Of a stretch of 64,000 nt of DNA, positions 45,776-54,076 are shown piece by piece. A model generated the notes under the pieces. It was not told where the DNA came from, searched no databases, and worked only from the letters and a program-made list of their open reading frames with translations. The stretch is taken from the NCBI GenBank assembly GCA_002726915.1, contig PBSY01000083.1:1-64000 (forward strand), read 5' to 3'. Source of the stretch: Verrucomicrobiales bacterium. GTDB lineage: Bacteria > Verrucomicrobiota > Verrucomicrobiia > Verrucomicrobiales > DEV007. A program made the position numbers and the translations under genes. The number at the start of each line of letters is the position of its first letter. Position 1 is the first letter of the stretch.

Positions 45776-46234
45776 TTATTCAAGAACCTGAACGTCGGAA
45801 TGACGCCTTTGGCTTAAAGGATCGCTCGCAGGTTCATCCACCTTTGCAATATCAGTCATCACCGCACGATCGCCCACTCCAGGACGACCACTTATGATAT
45901 CAGCCGTTATGAACTGTCCCTTTCGCGCCGAGCTGCCGACGAGCTGGGCGGTCTCGATACCGTTTATCGAAACGCTTACAATCGACGCCCCTGGCTCCAC
46001 GGGTAGAAACCTGGATGATTGAATCAGAACAAAAGATCCTCCCGGATCAACCATATGAACTATACCTATCGGCAACTGAATTGGAGTCAACCCAGCCGCC
46101 TGATCTACCCCTCCTGCCTTGTTATGATCTTTGGGCACAGCCTGACAACTGATAAAGGCACAGCAAAACAACGGGCAGAACCAATGCAGGGAGTGGAAGA
46201 AAAGTTGCACCCCACAAGATTGGACGATAGGCAT
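45776..46234 (-). CDS. putative small lipoprotein
   Basis: A 152-residue protein. A hydrophobic N-terminus ends in a lipobox-like FISC (cysteine near residue 30), then a linker. The mature part has IGIVHMVDPGGSFVLIQSS, VSINGIETAQL and ITADIISGRPGVGDRAVM, a small beta-rich domain resembling uncharacterised Verrucomicrobial lipoproteins. The function is unknown. Its start faces the divergent GGCT-like gene 25 bases away. Confidence 0.6.
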   Translation of the reverse strand: MPIVQSCGVQLFFHSLHWFCPLFCCAFISCQAVPKDHNKAGGVDQAAGLTPIQLPIGIVHMVDPGGSFVLIQSSRFLPVEPGASIVSVSINGIETAQLVGSSARKGQFITADIISGRPGVGDRAVMTDIAKVDEPASDPLSQRRHSDVQVLE

Positions 46235-46259
46235 AAAAATAGCAAGGCTACCTCAAAAC

Positions 46260-46667
46260 ATGAATTTGTTTATTTACGGCACCCTGATGGTTCCAAAGAT
46301 CTGGAATACAGTGACCCTTTGTCCTGATCCTATTTCTACTGCCGGAGAGCTATTCCATCACCGAATTCAACGGGTAAAAGATGGCGACTTCCCAGGCATA
46401 GCGGCCGACTCAGACAGTCCATATCCTATACCAGGCCTCGTGATACAGAATGTTTCGATAGCAGCTCTTGATCGACTTGATCAATACGAAGATGATTTCT
46501 ATGAGCGCGTCACTGTTTCCATCCAAACAGAAAAGGGCACCATCGAGGCGCAGGTTTATCGAATTCCGTCTGATGTGGTCAATGAGGTCCTGTCCGCCGA
46601 TCCGTGGAGTTTGGAATGGTTTGAAAAAGAAGCACTGGAGCGCTACTGGGATCGCCTATTCGCCTGA
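46260..46667 (+). CDS. gamma-glutamylcyclotransferase-like (AIG2) protein
   Basis: A 135-residue protein of the GGCT/AIG2 fold. It begins MNLFIYGTLMVP (the YGTL substrate loop) and has LDRLDQYEDDFYERV with the catalytic-type Glu. Members make 5-oxoproline from gamma-glutamyl compounds; the substrate here is not known. Its last 12 bases overlap the end of the convergent rhodanese gene. Confidence 0.85.
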   Translation: MNLFIYGTLMVPKIWNTVTLCPDPISTAGELFHHRIQRVKDGDFPGIAADSDSPYPIPGLVIQNVSIAALDRLDQYEDDFYERVTVSIQTEKGTIEAQVYRIPSDVVNEVLSADPWSLEWFEKEALERYWDRLFA

Positions 46668-47114
46668 TCCTGAGATCATGGATTTCATTTCTGTCCATTC
46701 GCCCTTGAGCACATAGACGGGATCCAGGCCAACCAATTCCCTCAGCCGGCTCGCAACATTATTGCTCTTCTGACACTCTCCACTATCACAATAAACCACG
46801 ACTGTTTTGCCCATGGCATCCTGCAAGATATCCAGGTGTTGAAACATCAAATCAGCCCACTCCCCCGCATTGAGAAGAATCGCATTTTCAAGGTGAGCTT
46901 TTTCATATTTCTCCCGACTCCTTGCATCAACCCAAAGAACTTCACCTTCCTGAACCAGCGCCGCTGCTACCGGCAAGTCGATCTGCCAGCGCAACTCTTC
47001 TGGACTGGTAACCCGATACCAAGGCGGCCTCATGGGATGGAAAACCACGCTCAATGCGAATGCCGCCAGCGAGATCGCTATAATTAAGCTCACTTGTCTT
47101 AAAGTGCCCTTCAT
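46656..47114 (-). CDS. membrane-anchored rhodanese-like protein
   Basis: A 152-residue protein with one N-terminal helix (VSLIIAISLAAFALSVVF) and a rhodanese domain outside the membrane. The active-site loop is VVYCDSGECQKSNNVA with the catalytic Cys. LWVDARSREKYEKAHLENA matches the D-x-R ... H-I-x-x-A rhodanese segment. It overlaps the DUF1573 gene start by four bases, so the two are coupled. It lies at the end of the respiratory locus and may handle sulfur or thiols during oxidase assembly (inference). Confidence 0.85.
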   Translation of the reverse strand: MKGTLRQVSLIIAISLAAFALSVVFHPMRPPWYRVTSPEELRWQIDLPVAAALVQEGEVLWVDARSREKYEKAHLENAILLNAGEWADLMFQHLDILQDAMGKTVVVYCDSGECQKSNNVASRLRELVGLDPVYVLKGEWTEMKSMISGSGE

Positions 47115-47857
47115 CTCTGGATAGCATAATAGGCAAGTGGGCGAGCGTAATTCTCAAGCTCGCAGTCACTTTCGATCCTAACAATTCCAAGGAGCGAACC
47201 ATCAGTTGAGTTAGGCGTAAGTTTAAGATCGTAAGCCCGCCCTTCCTCTATAACCTCAATTTCGCAAGTAACCTCCTCCCGCTGGCTCTCTGCGCTAAGA
47301 ATCCGTATCGGCTCATCTCTCAAGACCCGAAATTCGACTCTTTTAGTCTCAGGTTTGTCGCCGACTTTCCAGGTCGTCAAAGACTCCGTCAGTGTGTAAA
47401 GCTCCTCGATTTGGATTGATGTCGAAAGCACGACAGGCCTTGATTTTCGATCAGGCTTTACTGAAATACTCTTGATCGAACGGCCTCTAAGCTCCGAGAT
47501 ATCAAATTCCCCGGTAATGAGTGCCTCTCCTCCAGCAGGAATAGGATCTTTGTCGATGGACACGTCAAGACAAGTGCATCCAGAACGAATGCTTGCTATC
47601 TTAATACCCTCACCGGTCGTGTTCTTTACGGTAAAAAAAACGACCACTGAATCATCACCCGGATTCGCCTCCAGCTCCTGAAACTGTGGCGAGAAAACCA
47701 GACCACCAGATTCCGTGACGGGTCCTTCCGGCGGCCGAAGCACGCTCTTCTCGGTTTCATCAGGCGTGGTGAACCAAGCGTAAAATCCAAAAAGAATAAC
47801 GAACGCTGCAAAACAGATGAGGAGCCATTTTTGGAGCGTTGAGCCGGTAAACTTCAT
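47111..47857 (-). CDS. membrane-anchored DUF1573 protein
   Basis: A 248-residue protein with one N-terminal helix (WLLICFAAFVILFGFYAWF) and an Ig-like DUF1573 domain: VVFFTVKNTTGEGIKIASI, the typical SGCTC, and ALITGEFDISELRG. The second half is another beta-rich region. DUF1573 proteins are common in Bacteroidota and Verrucomicrobiota and often sit by copper or cytochrome genes. The CxC could bind metal or pair with the adjacent rhodanese (inference). ATGA overlap with the rhodanese gene. Confidence 0.82.
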   Translation of the reverse strand: MKFTGSTLQKWLLICFAAFVILFGFYAWFTTPDETEKSVLRPPEGPVTESGGLVFSPQFQELEANPGDDSVVVFFTVKNTTGEGIKIASIRSGCTCLDVSIDKDPIPAGGEALITGEFDISELRGRSIKSISVKPDRKSRPVVLSTSIQIEELYTLTESLTTWKVGDKPETKRVEFRVLRDEPIRILSAESQREEVTCEIEVIEEGRAYDLKLTPNSTDGSLLGIVRIESDCELENYARPLAYYAIQR

Positions 47858-47945
47858 TTATTTAATAAACTTTATCCAAGAGCACTTCTACGTTGATCCG
47901 TTTAGAACAATTCTAAGCGAAGCGCTCGCCTTGCTCGGAAAAAGT

Positions 47946-48692
47946 TCACTCGGGAGCTTCAATGGCGAACTCATCCCGAATATCAGACAGTTTCAGATCA
48001 GGATTCAAGACTAATCTTAAATCCATTCGCAGTCGCTGAAGCTCCAATTCACCCCGCCCCACATTCATCACATCGTAGTAGCCCCTGATATTTGCCCCGC
48101 CATCAACGAGTGCTAGTCGCTGATCGTGAGCGAACTCCCCGACCGATGGTATCATAGCAGGATCAGTCACCTCCTCGGTCGCATAGAACTTAAATTCTGA
48201 AATCATGTATTTGGAAATTTCTTCAGAATCGCCCGTTAAAAACCACCAGTCTTCAGAGTCGACGCCGTTTTCCTTCACCCAAGTATTCATTTTCTCCGGG
48301 GTATCCCCTTCCGGATCAACACTAATCGAAACAAGGCGAAAATTTGGATCATCACCATACTCCTCATCCAATAGCTTCATAAGAGCAGCCATTCCAAGGC
48401 AGCCGACAGGGCACTCCGTATACTGGTAGCCCACAACATAAACCTTGTCCCGTAACTGCCCGAGAGAGACCTCACTTCCGTCACGATTCACCAGATCCAG
48501 ATCCGTCTCCAACTTAGCAACATGAGGTGGGCGATAATTTTCGACCTCATAGATGCGTCGCTCAAGGTAAGCCCGCGTCACAAAAATTGATCCAAAAATA
48601 ATCACTGCACAAACCCCTATGATGGATCCCCACCATGTAATCAGCTGATTACGGGGAATTTCGTGAGATTCATTCTGAGTTTCGTCGGTCAT
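47946..48692 (-). CDS. SCO1/SenC copper chaperone for oxidase CuA
   Basis: A 248-residue protein with an N-terminal anchor (ITWWGSIIGVCAVIIFGSIFV) and a periplasmic thioredoxin-like domain. Copper ligands are in place: Cys94 and Cys98 (ECPVGC) and His189 (FAHDQRLALVD). VSISVDPEGDTPEKM is the standard SCO segment. It would load copper into the CuA site of subunit II encoded upstream. It follows ctaB by nine bases. Confidence 0.92.
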   Translation of the reverse strand: MTDETQNESHEIPRNQLITWWGSIIGVCAVIIFGSIFVTRAYLERRIYEVENYRPPHVAKLETDLDLVNRDGSEVSLGQLRDKVYVVGYQYTECPVGCLGMAALMKLLDEEYGDDPNFRLVSISVDPEGDTPEKMNTWVKENGVDSEDWWFLTGDSEEISKYMISEFKFYATEEVTDPAMIPSVGEFAHDQRLALVDGGANIRGYYDVMNVGRGELELQRLRMDLRLVLNPDLKLSDIRDEFAIEAPE

Positions 48693-48701
48693 TTCAATGG
48701 T

Positions 48702-49631
48702 TTAGCGGGGAGAACTCCACGCACTGTATGATACGATCATCATCAGCGGTAAGTAGAGAAGCGTATAGAAAAAGAGCTTTCTTGCGTCGTTTCGATCACC
48801 TGATTTGAGAAATTTGACCGACAGCCACAACATCAATAGACCTAAGGCAGCCCCGCCTATCGAGCCCCAAGCGCTCATTACCGGTGTCAAAAGTGGAGTT
48901 AATAGTCCCAATATCAAGATTAAGGCCGAAAAGGAAATCGCAATCCAGGCTGTCTTTTTCCCTGTCTCATCATCATTCGACCACATCTTAAATCCCCCCT
49001 GCGCATATTCCTCACGATACATCCAGTTAATGGCAGCGAAATGAGGCATCTGCCAAAAAAATAGCAGGGCCAAAAGAAACAGTCCCCCTATACTCCACAG
49101 GGGCTGTCCTCCAGCAGCCCAACCGATTAAAGGAGGCAGGGCGCCTGAAATGCCACCTACAATAGTATTTGACGAAGAAACCCTCTTCATTGGGGTGTAG
49201 ATAAAAAGATAGGTCAGCAAAGTAGCGGCCGCCATGGACGCAGCGACCATATTAACTTTCATGCCGAGATGGATGATGCCAAAAGCACAAAGCAGCCATC
49301 CAATAATAAATGCTATCGGCTTCGGCATACGGTTACCCGGAAGAGGCCTCCCCGCAGTCCGCCGCATTCGAGAATCCTGTTCAACCTCCATTAACTGATT
49401 AAATACCGCGCCTCCGGATGCTGCCAAAATAGTACCGACAAGCGTGTGAAATAGAGTCACCCAGCTAAAATCGCCCGATGAGCGAGCCGCAACGAGATAG
49501 CCGAACAGCGTGGTAAGAACGACCAGCAAGCTAAGGCGAGCCTTGGTCAGGGCCAAAAGGTCTTCCCGAACGCCCTTAAAGCCTCCCGCAGATGCCTTTG
49601 CCACTTCGACTGTTTGAATTTCTTTCGCCAT
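48702..49631 (-). CDS. ctaB: protoheme IX farnesyltransferase (haem O synthase)
   Basis: A 309-residue UbiA-type prenyltransferase with about eight membrane helices. It has LTKARLSLLVVLTT and the prenyl-diphosphate loop NQLMEVEQDSRMRRTAGRP, where the first Asp of the usual N-x3-D is Glu. The longer frame reaching into ctaA is unlikely; the ATG at 49631 (MAKEIQTVEV) gives normal length. It makes haem O for CtaA, consistent with an aa3 oxidase. Confidence 0.92.
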   Translation of the reverse strand: MAKEIQTVEVAKASAGGFKGVREDLLALTKARLSLLVVLTTLFGYLVAARSSGDFSWVTLFHTLVGTILAASGGAVFNQLMEVEQDSRMRRTAGRPLPGNRMPKPIAFIIGWLLCAFGIIHLGMKVNMVAASMAAATLLTYLFIYTPMKRVSSSNTIVGGISGALPPLIGWAAGGQPLWSIGGLFLLALLFFWQMPHFAAINWMYREEYAQGGFKMWSNDDETGKKTAWIAISFSALILILGLLTPLLTPVMSAWGSIGGAALGLLMLWLSVKFLKSGDRNDARKLFFYTLLYLPLMMIVSYSAWSSPR

Positions 49632-49704
49632 GGTTTGGCCTTGCACCGGGTTTACTGCGCGCTCTGATTCCTCCAACGAGGAGCATGGGATTGTAATGCC
49701 AAGT

Positions 49705-50808
49705 TCAGGAATTTGCGAGTTTGAGATGCAAAGCACCCCTCCGCGATTTCACGGCGAAAGCAAAAGAGAAAGCGAGAATAGCCAGTCCGTTCAGCACGTG
49801 AAAATTGGTGATCCAAAAATTCTTTCCGGTCATGATTACTGAAATGCCAAGAATTATCTGAACCGCTACCGCTCCAACAAGAAGGTAAACATACCGACTG
49901 CCCAACAAGGTTTCTTCCCCTCGTGATCGTTCCACCATTACGAACAGAACGGCTGTAAAGCTCAAGATTACAACCGCCATCAACTTATGCAGAAACATGA
50001 GGACAATAACCGGATTATCGAATTCGGGAATAAGCTCTCCCTGCGTCGTGAGGACCCCCGTGTCTACCAGACCATAACGATGAAAGTGCCGCATTGATGC
50101 CGCAATGATCAACTGGGCGTAGACCAACGATACCAGAGTGATACTTGTCTTTGGCATTCCAATACGGGAGGATGGCCTGACCCAGTCCTTGCCTGCGACC
50201 ATCACGATAAGGATGAGGAGGCAGAAGAAGGCTTGAGCAAAACAACCATGGACCACGGCAAAAGCGTTTGAGATTTCTGTGACCCGAACTCCGCCGAAAA
50301 TCGCCTGAGTAGTCACCATCAAGAGTGCCGTGGCGCACAGTTTCTGGACAAGGCTCCAGCCTCGAGAGGTCCAACACCAAATGAGCCATCCAACCGGAAC
50401 CAGTGATGTGGCAAGCGCCACCCAAAGAAAGAGCTGCTTCCGAGCAGCATCTTCTCTTTCTGCCCCAAACGCGATAAAGATGCCGAAAACCGTCGCAAGA
50501 ACCAAGACTATGCCGACCACCTCAAGAAGACTTCTCCAAGACCTCACGTAAGACCACGCAAACAATACCAGAACGAGAATCCCGACCCATTTTCCAAGCA
50601 GTCGATGACTGTGCTCAAGAAAAGGAATCATGTAGCTCAACCAACCGTCAGGGTTCACGGAACCGGCGCTGAGAGGCCAATCGGGGAAGGCCATCCCTGC
50701 CTGTTTAGTTGTCGTTGCAGCGCCCCACCAGATAAGGAGGATTGTAAATAAAACGACCAACTTGGTAAAAAAGCGGAAGGCTTTACCGCACTCCTGATGC
50801 ATGCTCAT
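49705..50808 (-). CDS. ctaA: haem A synthase (CtaA/COX15)
   Basis: A 367-residue protein with eight predicted membrane helices. It has the family segment KQAGMAFPDWPLSAGSVNP, the haem-ligand EHSHRLLGKW and the second-half helix with LHKLMAVVI. It oxidises haem O to haem A for the oxidase encoded upstream. It is the first gene after the strong terminator at 50855-50885, so it may be transcribed separately or by read-through. Confidence 0.92.
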   Translation of the reverse strand: MSMHQECGKAFRFFTKLVVLFTILLIWWGAATTTKQAGMAFPDWPLSAGSVNPDGWLSYMIPFLEHSHRLLGKWVGILVLVLFAWSYVRSWRSLLEVVGIVLVLATVFGIFIAFGAEREDAARKQLFLWVALATSLVPVGWLIWCWTSRGWSLVQKLCATALLMVTTQAIFGGVRVTEISNAFAVVHGCFAQAFFCLLILIVMVAGKDWVRPSSRIGMPKTSITLVSLVYAQLIIAASMRHFHRYGLVDTGVLTTQGELIPEFDNPVIVLMFLHKLMAVVILSFTAVLFVMVERSRGEETLLGSRYVYLLVGAVAVQIILGISVIMTGKNFWITNFHVLNGLAILAFSFAFAVKSRRGALHLKLANS

Positions 50809-50854
50809 TAAAAATGTCTACGTTTTGGAACTGCTCCAAGCTGCTCCCCGTTAC

Positions 50855-50885
50855 AAAAACGGCGGAACTCTCAAGAGATCCGCCG
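50855..50885 (-). terminator. rho-independent terminator after oxidase subunit II
   Basis: CGGCGGA...TCCGCCG at 50860-50885 extends inward to a 12-position stem with one T-T mismatch and a two-base loop. On the minus strand it is followed by TTTTTG. It lies 33 bases after the coxB stop and 46 bases before ctaA. On the plus strand the stem is followed by a run of six Ts a few bases on, so it could act both ways. It separates structural oxidase genes from assembly genes. Confidence 0.85.
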
Positions 50886-50917
50886 ATGTTTTTTATTCTG
50901 GCGGGATCACAAGCCCG

Positions 50918-51682
50918 TCACGATTTTGGTAGCAGCGGATTTTGAGAGCCATACCACTCGTCGAATTCATCGCTACTGACCGCTTTCACGTAGGCCACCA
51001 TCTGAGCATGCCCAGCACCACAAAGCTGTGCACAAACGATATTCCACTCTCCTTCTTTCTCAGGGATAAACCACATCGGGATCTCAGATCCCGGAATTGC
51101 GTCTTGCTGGGCAAACATCGGGATGATCGCCAAACCATGAATAACGTCTTTGGAAGTCACCTGTATCACAACAGGGCGCCCAACTGGGATGAGAAGTTCA
51201 TTAACGGAAACAAAGTCATCCGCAGAATTAGGATCCTCGGTAACCAAACCAACGGGATTAGCACTACTAAGACGCTCATGTGACGTCATTCCCACGAGAT
51301 TATCGGCACCGGCATAGTGGAAAGTCCATCGATACTGTTCGCCAACGGCTCGCAAATTTACCACCTCATCACCCTCGGGACGCTCCTTCGCATCTGCCCA
51401 CTTTGCCCACAAGGGGAACGCAAACCCAAGTAGAAGCACGACCTCTACAATCACTACACCAATCTCAATGTGCGTCGAGAAGTGAGAGGTGATGCCCTTA
51501 TAATTCGCCTTGGGATTTTTGGACCGACGAAATTTCACCAAAATCACACCCAGGAATGTCGTCCAACCAACGAAAAGGATTAACATGAACCAGTGGATTA
51601 GGCCCAACATGTGATTACCTACATTGCCATGCCGAGAGGCTATCTCGTGCATCCCAATCCACTCGTTGATCGATTCAATCAT
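50918..51682 (-). CDS. coxB: cytochrome c oxidase subunit II (CuA)
   Basis: A 254-residue subunit with two N-terminal helices (MLGLIHWFMLILFVGWTTF and IGVVIVEVVLLLGFAFP) and a periplasmic cupredoxin domain. CuA ligands: His182 (VIHGL), Cys217, Cys221, His225 and Met228 in CAQLCGAGHAQM; Gln219 replaces the usual Glu, which binds through its backbone. The aromatic YRWTFHY electron-entry patch is present. There is no fused cytochrome c domain, so a separate cytochrome must deliver electrons. Confidence 0.95.
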   Translation of the reverse strand: MIESINEWIGMHEIASRHGNVGNHMLGLIHWFMLILFVGWTTFLGVILVKFRRSKNPKANYKGITSHFSTHIEIGVVIVEVVLLLGFAFPLWAKWADAKERPEGDEVVNLRAVGEQYRWTFHYAGADNLVGMTSHERLSSANPVGLVTEDPNSADDFVSVNELLIPVGRPVVIQVTSKDVIHGLAIIPMFAQQDAIPGSEIPMWFIPEKEGEWNIVCAQLCGAGHAQMVAYVKAVSSDEFDEWYGSQNPLLPKS

Positions 51683-51699
51683 ACTAAATTAGTTCTTTA

Positions 51700-51933
51700 T
51701 TAATTTTTGCGTCTATCAACGCGCACCACGCTTGCTGCTTCTTCTTCTGCAAATCGCTTGGTTCTTTTAGCCAAGTAAATAATGAAGCTAAAGAAAGACA
51801 TGAGGACTCCTACCAGAACAACGAGGAGAAGGAGGATTGCGGAGTTGGCCGCGATCAACTGCTGACCATCCGCTCCGCTCAAACACATCGGACATGCGAC
51901 GAACACGTTGTCAAATATAGTGGAGATTTTCAT
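51700..51933 (-). CDS. small membrane protein with CxxC, oxidase-linked
   Basis: A 77-residue protein between subunits II and IV. A Cys14-x-x-Cys17 pair (ACPMCLSGADGQQ) precedes one membrane helix (AILLLLVVLVGVLMSFFSFII) and a basic tail. Not a recognised oxidase subunit. Short proteins with a 'C-P-x-C/G ... G' start are seen in Planctomycetal and Verrucomicrobial oxidase loci (memory, not checked). It may be an extra subunit or a thiol/metal assembly factor. It lies 17 bases from both neighbours. Confidence 0.7.
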   Translation of the reverse strand: MKISTIFDNVFVACPMCLSGADGQQLIAANSAILLLLVVLVGVLMSFFSFIIYLAKRTKRFAEEEAASVVRVDRRKN

Positions 51934-51950
51934 AGCTCGTTACACATCTC

Positions 51951-52148
51951 TCAGGTAATTACGTTTTTTATCTTCCGGTAGAAACGGATACCATAAATAA
52001 GTAGTGCGAATCCACCTACAAGACTGATCCAGCCCATATTTTCTATCACCGACGGTTGACCGGGAATGACAAGACACCAAGTAGAGAATCCAAACGAAAA
52101 CAGCGTACAGAAGGTGATGAAAGCTATGTGAAAGTGCTTGATGGACAT
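51951..52148 (-). CDS. small two-helix membrane protein, oxidase-linked
   Basis: A 65-residue protein with two membrane helices (FHIAFITFCTLFSFGFSTWCL and ISLVGGFALLIYGIRFY) joined by a short loop, and a basic tail. No family recognised. The ATG at 52148 lies four bases after the subunit IV stop; a TTG five codons upstream is possible but less likely. Position inside the coxA-C-D-x-x-B order argues for a subunit or assembly role. Confidence 0.65.
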   Translation of the reverse strand: MSIKHFHIAFITFCTLFSFGFSTWCLVIPGQPSVIENMGWISLVGGFALLIYGIRFYRKIKNVIT

Positions 52149-52152
52149 GGTT

Positions 52153-52527
52153 TTATTGCTCAATCGATTGCATCAACTTGCCGTTGGTGGTTTCAAGGGT
52201 GTCGTATTGTTCGAGAATCGGATCAAAGCCAGCGAACAGAGTAAGGGCCATCAACCCAACGAAGAAAAGTAAGGTAAAAACGAGCGTCTTGTAAATCAGC
52301 CCCTTTTCATGGTTCAAGTGCATGAAGATAACAGCAACCAAAGAAGCCTTGGTTCCGGCTAGAGCTAGACCAATGACGTAATCGCCAGGAGTTGGCCCTG
52401 GAGGACCCACATCGAACGGCGCCCAAAGTCCAAGGGCCAGGGTGAGGCCAGTACAGACGAAGAGGAGAACACCGATGATGGTGTAAATTTTCTTGTGGTG
52501 TGCCCAGTCGTGTGTCGTGTCTGCCAT
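52153..52527 (-). CDS. cytochrome c oxidase subunit IV (caa3/CyoD type)
   Basis: A 124-residue protein with three hydrophobic helices (IYTIIGVLLFVCTGLTLALG, YVIGLALAGTKASLVAVIFMHL and LVFTLLFFVGLMALTLFA). The K-A-x-L-V-x-x-x-F-M-H-L segment is typical of prokaryotic subunit IV. It lies between subunit III and two small membrane-protein genes. Confidence 0.88.
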   Translation of the reverse strand: MADTTHDWAHHKKIYTIIGVLLFVCTGLTLALGLWAPFDVGPPGPTPGDYVIGLALAGTKASLVAVIFMHLNHEKGLIYKTLVFTLLFFVGLMALTLFAGFDPILEQYDTLETTNGKLMQSIEQ

Positions 52528-52551
52528 AAGGAATCAAACAAAGGTCTTTAA

Positions 52552-54033
52552 TTACAGTAGATACATTAGGGGGAATAGGAAGATCCAGATCAGGTCAACA
52601 AAGTGCCAAAACAGCCCCCCTACTTCCACTCGGTTTGCTAAATGCTCGGGATTTTTGAGGTAAATCCGTTTTCCAAAAACCACGAAATAAAGCAAAACGA
52701 GTGCCCCGCCGATGACGTGAAGACCGTGCAAGGCAGTCATCGTAAAATAGAGTGCGTAATAATTCCCGTATCTCGGGCCATGGTTACCCATAAACTTAAT
52801 TTTATCCCGCGGAACCGAGATCGACGCGTAAGCCTCGGAGGAATTAAGGTCGGCATCCTTGGCAGAAGGCTTTGGTTCGCTGCGATGAATTTTAGCATCC
52901 CCGTGATCATCATCCTCATGCTCCTTATCGCCGTGAGCATCGTCGCTGTGATGGCCATCACCGTGCCCTAGGTGGACATAATGAAGGTTGAGCATGTGGC
53001 CACGGAGCATCTTTTCCGGAATGACTTCACCACGTTTGTCATAGTAATCCTTGATTTCCTCGTAAACTTTACGCTGTTCGGCGAAGAATTCTTTTTTCGC
53101 CTGCTCATCATCGATCACTTCCCAGACAAGAGCATCGCGCTGATTTTGAGGGAGAACCAGCTGCAGATCGACTTCATGAACTTCGAAGATAACGTTATCA
53201 CCGGTAAGTTTACCGGTGACTTTTGTTCCATCCCTAAAGTTAATCGCGTCATCGGTATGAGCTACAATCTTGCGCGGGTTCCCACGGACTTTAAATGGAT
53301 CAGCCGAGACAAGAGTTGCAGAAGTTGATACAGATACTGGCGTTGGAGCTTTCCTGCCCTCAGCAACTTCACCTCGGTAGCGCTTGCGCTCTTCTACCAG
53401 GTCCCGAGCAGTTTGCCGCCGCGCATCGAAGAACCATTTCTTAAATTCGGACTCAGAAGCGATGGTAATTTCGCCGTCACTTTCACTCCCTTGAAGAGTG
53501 AACTCAGGAAAGTCTCCATCAATGGATTCCAGTAAGATCGGAATACCACCTTGGAGGCTGAAAGACGCTTCCGTCGCTTCAAACCGGATCTGATCGGTCT
53601 TGTCTTTGATCTTCCCCTCCATCACTGAATTATCGATCAATTTGATCCCGTGATGCTTATTGAGCTTACTGTTGTATTCCACTCCCTTGATACACATGAA
53701 GGCAACCGCGCAAGCAACAACGGTATACATCCAAGACTGGAATTTACGCCAATTCCGCTCCTTTAGAGCCACCCAAGCGAAAACGACGCCAACGCTGGAA
53801 AAAATAAGAACCAAGGTATTGATAAATCCAAGCCACACGAAATCTTTGTGGACATTCAAACCCCATGGCCATGGATTATCTACACCATCTTGAATGCCAA
53901 CCCGCAAGAACACGTAGGCAGAAAACAGACCGCCAAACAGCATAACCTCAGACGCAAGAAACAGCCACACGCCAAGCTTGGCATTGTAGAGCCCGGTGTC
54001 ACGCCGGGGTGTTACTTCGTAGGGAATCTCCAT
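52552..54033 (-). CDS. coxC: cytochrome c oxidase subunit III with large soluble insertion
   Basis: A 493-residue protein; five-helix subunit III is normally about 200. Helices lie near 18-44, 64-90 and 100-117, ending in the conserved KGVEY (116-120). The last two are at 424-453 (with TALHGLHV) and 470-493. Between them, residues about 128-415 are hydrophilic. The insertion seems to hold two copies of a module: GKIKDKTDQIRFEATEA ... FKKWFFDARR ... YRGEVAEG, and GKLTGDNVIFEVHEVD ... AKKEFFAEQR ... KRGEVIPE. A His/Asp-rich stretch (about 351-383) follows. By helix count the insertion should face the periplasm. Confidence 0.9.
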   Translation of the reverse strand: MEIPYEVTPRRDTGLYNAKLGVWLFLASEVMLFGGLFSAYVFLRVGIQDGVDNPWPWGLNVHKDFVWLGFINTLVLIFSSVGVVFAWVALKERNWRKFQSWMYTVVACAVAFMCIKGVEYNSKLNKHHGIKLIDNSVMEGKIKDKTDQIRFEATEASFSLQGGIPILLESIDGDFPEFTLQGSESDGEITIASESEFKKWFFDARRQTARDLVEERKRYRGEVAEGRKAPTPVSVSTSATLVSADPFKVRGNPRKIVAHTDDAINFRDGTKVTGKLTGDNVIFEVHEVDLQLVLPQNQRDALVWEVIDDEQAKKEFFAEQRKVYEEIKDYYDKRGEVIPEKMLRGHMLNLHYVHLGHGDGHHSDDAHGDKEHEDDDHGDAKIHRSEPKPSAKDADLNSSEAYASISVPRDKIKFMGNHGPRYGNYYALYFTMTALHGLHVIGGALVLLYFVVFGKRIYLKNPEHLANRVEVGGLFWHFVDLIWIFLFPLMYLL

Positions 54034-54076
54034 ATCGAATCAATCGTAAAATGTGCGGTTACCGCTTCCTTCAGCA

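Noticed and set aside
49632-49736. 35-residue N-terminal extension of ctaB into ctaA
   Set aside because: Polar sequence unrelated to the family and overlapping ctaA; the ATG at 49631 gives normal length.
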